DNA of 64,000 nt from Streptococcus sp. DD12 (GTDB lineage: Bacteria; Bacillota; Bacilli; Lactobacillales; Streptococcaceae). Made by a program: the position numbers and the translations under genes. Shown here in pieces: positions 57,669 through 64,000 of this stretch (positions within the stretch are counted from its first letter, which is position 1; each line of letters opens with the position of its first letter). Below the pieces are notes generated by a model that saw nothing but the letters and a program-made list of their open reading frames with translations, searched no databases and had not been told where the DNA came from. The stretch covers positions 1,099,123 to 1,163,122 of the forward strand of contig NZ_KQ969495.1 in assembly GCF_001578885.1 (NCBI RefSeq), given 5' to 3'.

Positions 57669-59735
57669 CTATCTTTGGCGAGCAAAATTCATAATGTCAT
57701 AAGTGAGGGTGTTGGCTTTTTCACTCAGGGCATAGTTTTCCAAAGCATTGACCTGTTGTCGCAGGACTTTACTGTAACGGTGAGAAATCAATTCTTTGGC
57801 TTCATACTCTGCAATCGCCTTACGCTCCAAGTAAAAACCACGAAGCACTTCGGTCTTTTGCGGTGGCGTTACCCGAGCCAAGATCCGGTCACGAAAGCTG
57901 ACAGAACCCGCAACAGCCATCTCTTGCCGACGTTCCCGTTTGAGATAGGCAATCAATTCACTGTTATAGATCCCATCTAACTGGTCCAAAGATTCGATGA
58001 TCAACTGACTATTGGTCAGGTAAAGATCACGAATGCGTGACCGTTCGTCATCTGTCAGGCGCAGACCGCCTGACTCTCGCAAACGAAAGAAACGGCGGAT
58101 ATTGGCACCAAAAGTCACCAACTCATGGAGAAGGGCTGGAATCGCTCGAAAAGCAACCGCCACCGTATAGGTGAGGTTAGAGACAAAATTGCGATTGATT
58201 TGTCGCTCCAGTGACCGCAGATAACGTTGGTAACTACGGTACTCCTTGATGCCCAATTCCTGAGAAACAAAGGCGTGTTCCAAACCATCGCTCTCAATCC
58301 CCAAGGTCATCAAACGAATCATGGCCATATCTGCCTTAATCTCTCGAGATTCTTGTTCGATGATGAGGTCCTCAATGCGCCGGTTATAGCTATCAATGAC
58401 CGCATAAAGCGATACCTTATCCAGCGTTGTTGCCATATCGCGGTGCAATTCTTGAACAACCTCTGTCAAAATTCCAATTTCCGCATAAATCGGGCGTTCG
58501 TCTTGTTTGGCTTGAGCCAAATGTGGCAAGACCAGCACCCCTGTCAAGAAACTCAACAAGGTCGTCCCCGCCACAATAAAGAGCAAGATACTATACTGGT
58601 TGGTCGCCATGGCTGGTAAGAGCAAGATGGTGGCAATTGAGACAGTTCCCTTGACCCCTGAAAAAGTCAAGATGGCAATCTCCCTGAGGTAACGGCGAAA
58701 AGGCCGATGACTCCGCTTACTCCGCCAAAAGAAAAACAGACTCAGCATGAGATAGCGTGTCGTAAACAAAATCACGGTGACAATCCCAATCAGCCCAAGG
58801 ATACGCCAAGTACTAATCGCTTCGTTGGCAAAAACAGGGCGAGCCAAAATGGTCAACTCTTCTCCAAGTAAAATGAAGACCAAACCATTTAACATAAAGG
58901 TTGCCGTCCGCCAAATGGTCGTGGTGACCTGGTCGAGCCGCGCATCAAAAAGCGTGATTTTTTTGAACCGGCTGGCCTGAGAGATGCCCGCAACGACAAC
59001 AGCAATAATCCCAGACCCATGGATTTCTTCGGCCAAAAAATAGGCCACAATCGGCAAGGCCAACTCCAGCAACAAGGCGCCGCGGACATCCGCGGCATCC
59101 ACATTGTCCAAAACAGACAAGAGCAGGCGGTTGACCAGAGCAACCACTAGCCCAACCAAAAAGCCACCCATTACAGAGATAAAAAGGCTAAAGCTGGCTT
59201 GAGTGACCGAAAAAATACCTGTCGTCAACACTGTGACAGCGACCTGGAAAGAAACCAAACCGCTGGCATCATTAAGTAGGCCTTCCCCCTGTAAAACATT
59301 TTCAATGTACTTAGGAAAGCTAAAGCGCTCTGAAATCGCACTAAAGGCCACCAAATCTGTCGGGCCCAAAGCCGCTCCCAAAGCCAGACAGGCAGCCAAA
59401 GGCAAAGCCCCTTGACTGAGACGCTCTACCGACCAGCCAATAGCGACCGCCGTCACAAAGACGACGGGGAAAATGAGATACAAAATGAGCTTCCAGTGGC
59501 GCAAGACACTGGTGATGTCGCTTTCTTCCCCCTCACGAAAGAGTAAAGGGGCGATAACAAAGGCCAAAAAGATTTCTGACTCAAACTCGATAAGCCCTGT
59601 AGCGGTTATCCAGGCAATCAGCGACCCCAAAGCAATCTGAATCAAGGGCAGAGGAATGCGCGGAAACATGCGATTGAGTATATTAGAAATAATTAAAGCA
59701 AATAGATAGGTTAATACCAGGACAGCCAAATGCAT
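57669..59735 (-). CDS. Na+/H+ antiporter, CPA1 (NhaP-like) family
   Basis: 688 aa. N-terminal 12 or so membrane segments (about 1-410) with the CPA1 motifs: LGAALGPTDLVAFSAI (antiporter Asp), LQGEGLLNDASGLVSFQVAV (the ND pair) and LTFSGVKGTVSIATILLLP. The cytoplasmic C-terminal region is about 270 residues, helical and probably regulatory. It exchanges Na+ (or K+) for H+. The small coiled-coil gene upstream (59747) is on the same strand 11 nt away. Confidence 0.93.
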   Translation of the reverse strand: MHLAVLVLTYLFALIISNILNRMFPRIPLPLIQIALGSLIAWITATGLIEFESEIFLAFVIAPLLFREGEESDITSVLRHWKLILYLIFPVVFVTAVAIGWSVERLSQGALPLAACLALGAALGPTDLVAFSAISERFSFPKYIENVLQGEGLLNDASGLVSFQVAVTVLTTGIFSVTQASFSLFISVMGGFLVGLVVALVNRLLLSVLDNVDAADVRGALLLELALPIVAYFLAEEIHGSGIIAVVVAGISQASRFKKITLFDARLDQVTTTIWRTATFMLNGLVFILLGEELTILARPVFANEAISTWRILGLIGIVTVILFTTRYLMLSLFFFWRSKRSHRPFRRYLREIAILTFSGVKGTVSIATILLLPAMATNQYSILLFIVAGTTLLSFLTGVLVLPHLAQAKQDERPIYAEIGILTEVVQELHRDMATTLDKVSLYAVIDSYNRRIEDLIIEQESREIKADMAMIRLMTLGIESDGLEHAFVSQELGIKEYRSYQRYLRSLERQINRNFVSNLTYTVAVAFRAIPALLHELVTFGANIRRFFRLRESGGLRLTDDERSRIRDLYLTNSQLIIESLDQLDGIYNSELIAYLKRERRQEMAVAGSVSFRDRILARVTPPQKTEVLRGFYLERKAIAEYEAKELISHRYSKVLRQQVNALENYALSEKANTLTYDIMNFARQR

Positions 59736-59746
59736 GTCACTTCACC

Positions 59747-60031
59747 TCACGCCTTCTGGTGTGCTTTTTCTTGGCAAGCCTCTTTAATCTTTTTGAGTTG
59801 GGCCAATTTACCAGCATCCTGGTCGAACACGTGTGTCTCTTCGCAACATTTTGTATACAATAATTTTGTTTTATTGATTCGGTCATCAATAGCTGCCAAA
59901 TCCTTTTGAGCTAGCTTGCGTTGGCAACGTTCCACCTCTAGGTTAGCTAGTTTTTTCTTCATCCGTTCTAGTTTTCGATGGTCTGTTGCATCGTCTTCTG
60001 CTCGCACAAAAGCCAACATTTCTTTAAACAT
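59747..60031 (-). CDS. Small helical hypothetical protein
   Basis: 94 aa, almost wholly charged and predicted helical or coiled coil (RKLERMKKKLANLEVERCQR). No membrane segment or known domain. It has AGGA before the ATG and lies between ytqB and the antiporter gene on the same strand. Four Cys residues (one pair CC) are unusual for a streptococcal cytosolic protein of this size and could bind metal. Confidence 0.72.
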   Translation of the reverse strand: MFKEMLAFVRAEDDATDHRKLERMKKKLANLEVERCQRKLAQKDLAAIDDRINKTKLLYTKCCEETHVFDQDAGKLAQLKKIKEACQEKAHQKA

Positions 60032-60040
60032 ATTTTTTCC

Positions 60041-60586
60041 TCACTTTTTTTCAATCATAACGAGAAAGGGCGGGGTGTTGATTTGGTTGATGGGCCCATA
60101 GGTCATCACGGTAAATACCCGCTGGTCCAAGGCTGAGACATGTGCCAAAACAGCCTGCTTTTCACTTTCCCCACCAGGATGCCCATAGTATACCATAAGT
60201 GCTATTCTTCCGCCAGAAACCAATCTTTCTAGCAACTGGTCAATAGCCGATAAGGTGGTTTGCGCTTGCGTCACCACAGACTTATCTGCACTAGGGAGGT
60301 AGCCTAAATTAAAAATGGCTGCTGTCACAGCCGAGGGGACGTAAAGACCCAGATTTTCGTGGCCATCTAAAATCAGCTGAACATTGGTTACCCCTGCTTT
60401 ATCTAAACGTTCTTGCGTTTTTTGCAAGGCTTTTTTTTGCACATCAAAGGCATAGACCTGGCCGGCCTGCTGGGCTAAAAAAAGCGTGTCGTAGCCATTG
60501 CCCATGGTCGCATCGACGGCCACACTTTGGTCATCTAAGACCTGAGCCAAAAAATCATGGGATAATTCCAGAGGGCGCTTCATCAT
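60041..60586 (-). CDS. ytqB: Class I SAM-dependent methyltransferase YtqB
   Basis: 181 aa. rRNA-methylase-like (Pfam rRNA_methylase) fold: VAVDATMGNGYDTLFLAQ (SAM motif I), VYAFDVQKKALQKTQ, and AIFNLGYLPSADKSV as the catalytic motif (NLGYLP). The in-frame region to 60613 lacks an ATG-linked SD; AAGGA 7 nt before 60586 sets the start. It follows ytqA, a conserved pair. In Bacillus and Staphylococcus the YtqA-YtqB pair makes and methylates the modified tRNA wobble base mnm5s2U. Confidence 0.92.
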   Translation of the reverse strand: MMKRPLELSHDFLAQVLDDQSVAVDATMGNGYDTLFLAQQAGQVYAFDVQKKALQKTQERLDKAGVTNVQLILDGHENLGLYVPSAVTAAIFNLGYLPSADKSVVTQAQTTLSAIDQLLERLVSGGRIALMVYYGHPGGESEKQAVLAHVSALDQRVFTVMTYGPINQINTPPFLVMIEKK

Positions 60587-60672
60587 AACATGTTCCTTAT
60601 CTTTGTGTGTCAAAAGGGGGCGGACAGGCCTGGTAGCTTCGTGAAAAAGTTGCGGAAACTTAGGCTACTTGT

Positions 60673-61593
60673 CTAGGCCTTACACCCTTGCCAGCTCCCA
60701 CGTTTTTCCATTTCACGGTCAATGGCATTGAGGACTTCCCACTTATTCAGGCTCCACATGGGGCCAATCAGCATCTCCCGAGGGGCATCCCCAGTGATTC
60801 GGTGGATGACCATGTGCTTAGGAATGATTTCCAATTGGTCACAGATGACCTTGACATATTCCTCCTGGCTGAGGAGTCGCAGACGCCCTTCATGGTAATC
60901 GCGCTGCATGCGCGTATTGGTCATCAGGTGGAGAAGGTGGAGCTTGATACCGTTAATAGCATTATCCGTCACACAACGGCGAACGTTTTCCACCATCATC
61001 TCATGGCTTTCCCCAGGCAAGCCGTTGATGAGATGGCTGACAATCTCAACCTTAGGCGCCAAGTCCCGCAGCCGTTTGACCGTCTCCACATAAAGGTCGT
61101 AAGAATGGGCGCGGTTGATAAGCTCAGAGGTGTCTTCATAGGTCGTCTGCAATCCTAGTTCCACCGTCACATGCATGCGCTCAGCCAGCTCCGCTAAGTA
61201 GGCAATGGTCTCATCAGGGAGACAATCTGGACGCGTACCGATATTAATCCCGATAACGCCTGGTTCATTGATGGCTTGTTCGTAGCGTTCCCTGAGAACT
61301 TCGACACGGTCATGCGTGTTTGTGAAATTTTGAAAATACACCAGATACTTTTTCACCTGTGGCCATTTGCGGTGCATAAAGTCGATTTCCTTGTAAAATT
61401 GCTCACGAATCGGTGCCTCGGGTGCAACGATAGCATCTCCAGAACCCGATACGGTGCAAAAGGTACAGCCCCCATGGGCCACTGTCCCGTCACGGTTGGG
61501 GCAATCAAAACCGGCATCAATCGGAACCTTAAAAATTTTCTCACCAAAAACCTGTCGGTAATAGGCATTTAGCGTATTGTATCGTTTTTGCAT
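60673..61593 (-). CDS. ytqA: Radical SAM protein YtqA (TIGR01212)
   Basis: 306 aa. The radical SAM cluster is in CPNRDGTVAHGGCTFC, an elongated C-x12-C-x2-C spacing typical of this family. GINIGTRPDCLPDE and VELGLQTTYED follow, then HLINGLPGE. Recent work links YtqA to mnm5U formation in tRNA, with YtqB as methylase; in this window they are 86 nt apart. No SD; the ATG lies 6 nt after an extended -10 box. Confidence 0.93.
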   Translation of the reverse strand: MQKRYNTLNAYYRQVFGEKIFKVPIDAGFDCPNRDGTVAHGGCTFCTVSGSGDAIVAPEAPIREQFYKEIDFMHRKWPQVKKYLVYFQNFTNTHDRVEVLRERYEQAINEPGVIGINIGTRPDCLPDETIAYLAELAERMHVTVELGLQTTYEDTSELINRAHSYDLYVETVKRLRDLAPKVEIVSHLINGLPGESHEMMVENVRRCVTDNAINGIKLHLLHLMTNTRMQRDYHEGRLRLLSQEEYVKVICDQLEIIPKHMVIHRITGDAPREMLIGPMWSLNKWEVLNAIDREMEKRGSWQGCKA

Positions 61594-61599
61594 GGTCCT

Positions 61600-61608
61600 A
61601 TTTTAGCA
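61600..61608 (-). promoter_or_regulatory. Extended -10 box of ytqA, 6 nt from ATG
   Basis: TG-C-TAAAAT on the minus strand. AGGACC separates it from the ATG; the AGGA is too close to act as an SD. No good -35. Confidence 0.6.
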
Positions 61609-61663
61609 TATTTTAAATCACTTGGGCACCCATGTGACACAATGTTTCTCCCTATCGATAAGC

Positions 61664-61694
61664 CAAAAAAGCTCCGCAAACGAATCGCGAAGCC
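61664..61694 (-). terminator. Terminator of ribU-PAP2
   Basis: GCTTCGC/GCGGAGC stem (one G-U) then TTTTTT on the minus strand. Confidence 0.8.
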
Positions 61695-61699
61695 TTTGA

Positions 61700-62356
61700 T
61701 TAGTTTTGTTTTGATTGAAAGCGCCATTTGAAACGCCAGCTGTCATAGGTCGGAAAACCGAAACAGAGAAGCCCGTAGCCTAAAACAAAGCCTGCTAGCA
61801 CATCACTTGGGTAGTGCACACCGACATAAATACGAGACAGGCCAATCAAGCCAATCAGGCTAGCAAATAACAAGACCAGACACTTGCCCCAGATACTTTT
61901 GCCAAAACGTTGCCAAAAAACAATGACAAGCGTTCCGAAAATCACCATAGAACCTAAGGAGTGTCCGCTCGGAAAGGAATAACCCGACGCTTCTACCAAA
62001 TGGCTGATACTAGGCCTTGGCCGTTGGTAAATATTTTTCAAGGTCAAAATCAAGAGACCCCCTACTAGCCCGTTGGCCAGAAGGTAAAGACTCTCTGCAT
62101 ACCACTTGACCCAAGGGCTAGCAAACAGCAGGGCAATTAGAGCGATGAGCACCACCTGAGTAGAGGTATTTCCCAGAACGGTCAGATGGCTAAAGAAGGC
62201 TGTTGCCATAGCTGGCAGTTGCCCGCGAACAGCGGTTTGAATCATGTGGTCAAACGGTTTTAAAGCATCAGGGTAAAATTTGACCACATAACCCAAAATC
62301 ACAAAAATCAGCGCTGCAAAACTTGCCTGTAGATGGTAAAAACGTTTATTTTTCAT
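61700..62356 (-). CDS. PAP2-family phosphatase (membrane)
   Basis: 218 aa, about six membrane segments. The three PAP2 motifs are KNIYQRPRP, SGYSFPSGHS and SRIYVGVHYPSDVLAG. Likely dephosphorylates a lipid phosphate such as undecaprenyl pyrophosphate or phosphatidic-acid type lipid; exact substrate unknown. It follows ribU by 5 nt and is probably cotranscribed. A TAAAAT that overlaps the ribU stop and lies 7 nt before the ATG could be an internal promoter. Confidence 0.92.
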   Translation of the reverse strand: MKNKRFYHLQASFAALIFVILGYVVKFYPDALKPFDHMIQTAVRGQLPAMATAFFSHLTVLGNTSTQVVLIALIALLFASPWVKWYAESLYLLANGLVGGLLILTLKNIYQRPRPSISHLVEASGYSFPSGHSLGSMVIFGTLVIVFWQRFGKSIWGKCLVLLFASLIGLIGLSRIYVGVHYPSDVLAGFVLGYGLLCFGFPTYDSWRFKWRFQSKQN

Positions 62357-62361
62357 GCTCC

Positions 62362-62922
62362 CTATTTTACGCTATCTAAAATAGGTTTGCAAGCCAGATA
62401 GATGGGGTAAATGATAATCGATAGGATAACCCCCTCCAAGAGGTTAAATGGTAGCACCATGCCCCAGATGTAGTTCCCCAAACCAATAAAGGTATTAATA
62501 TCAAAATTTGCAAACTGTGCATATAAGGGCACGGCGTAAACAATATTTAAAAGAATCATGCCCAGAGTCAGACCGACAGTCCCAATTACCGCAGCCAAAG
62601 TATAATTTTTTAGCCCTGGCTTTTTCACCCAGAAGTAGGCGAAAGCTGTCACAAAAATACCCAGGGCAATCACATTCATCGGCATCCCAATCCAAGTGTT
62701 GGGACCTTCAAAATTCAGCAAGAACTTCAGAACCGTCCGCAGTAAAAGAACAGCATAGGCACTCTTTAAATCAAAGAGAACCAAAGCCACTAAAACAGGC
62801 AGAACACTGAGGTCCAGCTTTAAAAAGCTCGCCCCTGGAATCAACTGAAATTGCACAAATAAAAGTACAAAAGAAAGGGCTGAAAGAATGGCGATAAGCA
62901 CCAACTTACGTGTGTTTGTCAT
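62362..62922 (-). CDS. ribU: Riboflavin ECF transporter S component RibU
   Basis: 186 aa with about six membrane segments. Binds riboflavin and docks with the energy-coupling factor (EcfAA'T, not in this window). RKLVLIAILSALSFVLLFVQ, GASFLKLDLSVLPVLVALVL and the later GLGNYIWGMVLPFNLLEGVI are typical of RibU. It lies behind a complete FMN riboswitch. ATG at 62922; the GGAGG SD is inside the terminator stem. Confidence 0.95.
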   Translation of the reverse strand: MTNTRKLVLIAILSALSFVLLFVQFQLIPGASFLKLDLSVLPVLVALVLFDLKSAYAVLLLRTVLKFLLNFEGPNTWIGMPMNVIALGIFVTAFAYFWVKKPGLKNYTLAAVIGTVGLTLGMILLNIVYAVPLYAQFANFDINTFIGLGNYIWGMVLPFNLLEGVILSIIIYPIYLACKPILDSVK

Positions 62923-62957
62923 AAAAAAATCCTCCAATTTTTAACAAATTGGAGGAG
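62923..62957 (-). terminator. Riboswitch terminator with embedded ribU SD
   Basis: CTCCAATTT/AAATTGGAG stem followed by seven T and then the ATG. GGAGG at 62931-62935, with 8-nt spacing to the ATG, is in the 3' arm. Formation of this hairpin both ends transcription and hides the ribosome binding site. Confidence 0.85.
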
Positions 62958-63033
62958 CCTAGGAGTTCAATTTAGTTTAGCGTACGCAAAAAATCCTGAA
63001 ATCAGGAAAGCTAGCACTCGCCAAGTTATTCAA

Positions 63034-63166
63034 CTCTTCGTCTCCTCCCATCCAGACTATCACTGTCGGTTGTGGATTTGCACCACATCAGCTTGCGCTC
63101 GCGGACTTCTAGGAAGACAACCTAGTCACCGCCGGTAGGGAATTACACCCTGCCCTGAAGACCCCT
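63034..63166 (-). promoter_or_regulatory. FMN riboswitch (RFN element) of ribU
   Basis: RFN consensus segments are present in order on the minus strand: GGGCAGGGTG-AATTCCC-ACCGGCGGT, the variable arm, CCGCGAGCG, TGATGTGGTG-AATCCACAACCGACAGT and TAGTCTGGATGGGAG, closed by the CTTC/GAAG helix. Ligand FMN. The bases 62958-63033 hold the linker and antiterminator region; there is no gene in 62923-63304. Confidence 0.95.
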
Positions 63167-63168
63167 TA

Positions 63169-63197
63169 ACTATAACATAAAGTTTTTAGTTGAGCAA
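63169..63197 (-). promoter_or_regulatory. Promoter of the ribU riboswitch RNA
   Basis: TTGCTC (63192-63197), 17-nt spacer, TATAGT (63169-63174) with TGT just upstream, on the minus strand. Confidence 0.65.
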
Positions 63198-63239
63198 GAG
63201 CTTAATTTGTCGATGTGCTACAAAGTCCCTGAGACAAGC

Positions 63240-63270
63240 AAAAAAAGCCTAGAACTTTTTTCTAGACTTT
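63240..63270 (-). terminator. Terminator of pyrG
   Basis: AAGTCTAGAA/TTCTAGGCTT stem (one G-U), then TTTTTT on the minus strand. Confidence 0.85.
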
Positions 63271-63304
63271 CCTTGCTAATGAGTTACAAGCAGACCACCT
63301 GGGC

Positions 63305-64000
63305 TTACTTGCTGGTTGCATTTTCAACCGCTGCTGTTACAAATGCGGTGTAGAGTTCTTCTGGACGATTTGGTCGGCTTGACAATTCAGGGTGGTATTG
63401 GGCTGCCACAAAGAATTTCTTGTCTGGCAACTCAACAACTTCCATCAAACGGTTATCAGGAGATACCCCTGAGAAGACGAAACCAGCTTCTTCGAACTGT
63501 TCACGGAACTTGGTGTTGAACTCATAACGGTGACGGTGACGGCGTTGAACAACCTCTTGGTTATCGTAGGCTTGTGCAGCCTTAGAACCTGGTTTCAACT
63601 TACATGGGTACAGTCCCAAACGCAAGGTTCCCCCCATGTCCTCAATGTCAATCTGGTCACGCATGATGTCGATGATTGGGTAAGGTGTTTCTGGGTTCAG
63701 CTCGGCTGAGTTGGCATCGGCCAGGTTCAAGACATGACGGGCAAACTCAACGCAGGTCAATTGCATACCAAGACAAATCCCCAACATTGGGACATCGTTT
63801 TCGCGGGCATAACGAATCGCTTCGATTTTCCCCTCTGTGCCTCGATGTCCAAAACCACCTGGTACAATAATACCGTCTGCATCGCCCAAGACTTGGGCAA
63901 CATTGTCAGCTGTCAGGTCGTTGGCATTGACCCAGTTGAGGTCGATAGCAGAGTCATTGACATAACCAGAGTGTTTGAGCGCTTCAACCACAGATAAGTA
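63305..64000 (-). CDS. pyrG: CTP synthase, C-terminal part (5' end outside window)
   Basis: 232 codons of the C-terminal glutamine amidotransferase half. The first visible codons read [13 protein letters not shown], in the linker before the GATase domain. VPGGFGHRG, the nucleophile Cys in [10 protein letters not shown], and the His/Glu pair in [12 protein letters not shown] complete the class I amidotransferase triad. PyrG aminates UTP to CTP using glutamine. The synthase half lies beyond 64000. Confidence 0.97.
   Translation of the reverse strand, partial: YLSVVEALKHSGYVNDSAIDLNWVNANDLTADNVAQVLGDADGIIVPGGFGHRGTEGKIEAIRYARENDVPMLGICLGMQLTCVEFARHVLNLADANSAELNPETPYPIIDIMRDQIDIEDMGGTLRLGLYPCKLKPGSKAAQAYDNQEVVQRRHRHRYEFNTKFREQFEEAGFVFSGVSPDNRLMEVVELPDKKFFVAAQYHPELSSRPNRPEELYTAFVTAAVENATSK

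Overview
The window is a chromosomal segment of a Streptococcus. The evidence is the gene content: murE with the L-lysine-type DDPN motif divergent from murJ/ytgP, the fused glutathione synthase gshF, a second YidC, comFA-comFC, luxS, an efp-asp23-nusB cluster beside a scr sucrose locus, a liaF-liaS-liaR-(HAD-cyclophilin)-cvfD run, and rpsF-ssb-rpsR. I cannot name the species. I see no rRNA, tRNA, insertion sequence, prophage or CRISPR array. It looks like stable backbone with one block of proteins I do not recognise.

Layout. 1-5.0 kb: purA (3' end cut off by the window edge), gshF, a Ser/Thr-rich anchored protein and a PhnA-like zinc-ribbon protein. 5.1-8.5 kb: a Bax-inhibitor-1 membrane protein, an HD-domain protein, a TrmH-family RNA methylase, acyP and yidC2. 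8.7-14.3 kb: proB-proA-proC, then metC-patB behind a perfect MET-box. 14.4-17.6 kb: murJ and murE, divergent. 17.8-23.4 kb: the sucrose locus (scrK, scrA, scrB, scrR) with operator-like sites. 23.5-28.9 kb: efp-asp23-nusB, ACT-PFL, and rlmB-yacP-degV.

29.0-42.4 kb is the unusual part. Ten genes in two minus-strand runs are split by the housekeeping genes rny and luxS. Four of the encoded membrane proteins carry six copies of an N-terminal motif of about 40 residues, W-x3-F-x4-GR-x-P-x3-E, on the side predicted to be cytoplasmic. In the same run lie an Hsp70-like ATPase without a C-terminal lid, a small membrane protein resembling a degenerate J-domain (RPD in place of HPD), an ABC ATPase with its permease, and two paralogous single-anchor extracellular proteins, one in each run. 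This is my candidate for an undescribed system: a membrane-associated chaperone/transport assembly. Its function is unknown.

42.6-64 kb: hpf, comFA-comFC, yigZ, cysK (behind a CmbR-like box), cvfD, HAD-cyclophilin and liaRSF, an amino-acid permease, metG, rpsF-ssb-rpsR, lysA, a Na+/H+ antiporter, ytqB, ytqA, a PAP2 phosphatase, ribU under an FMN riboswitch, and the 3' part of pyrG.

A second theme is promoter position. In at least five genes (the TrmH methylase, rlmB, murE, yigZ, ytqA) the -10 hexamer ends exactly 6 nt before the start codon. comFA (7 nt) and the amino-acid permease (9 nt) are close to this. These mRNAs would be leaderless or nearly so.
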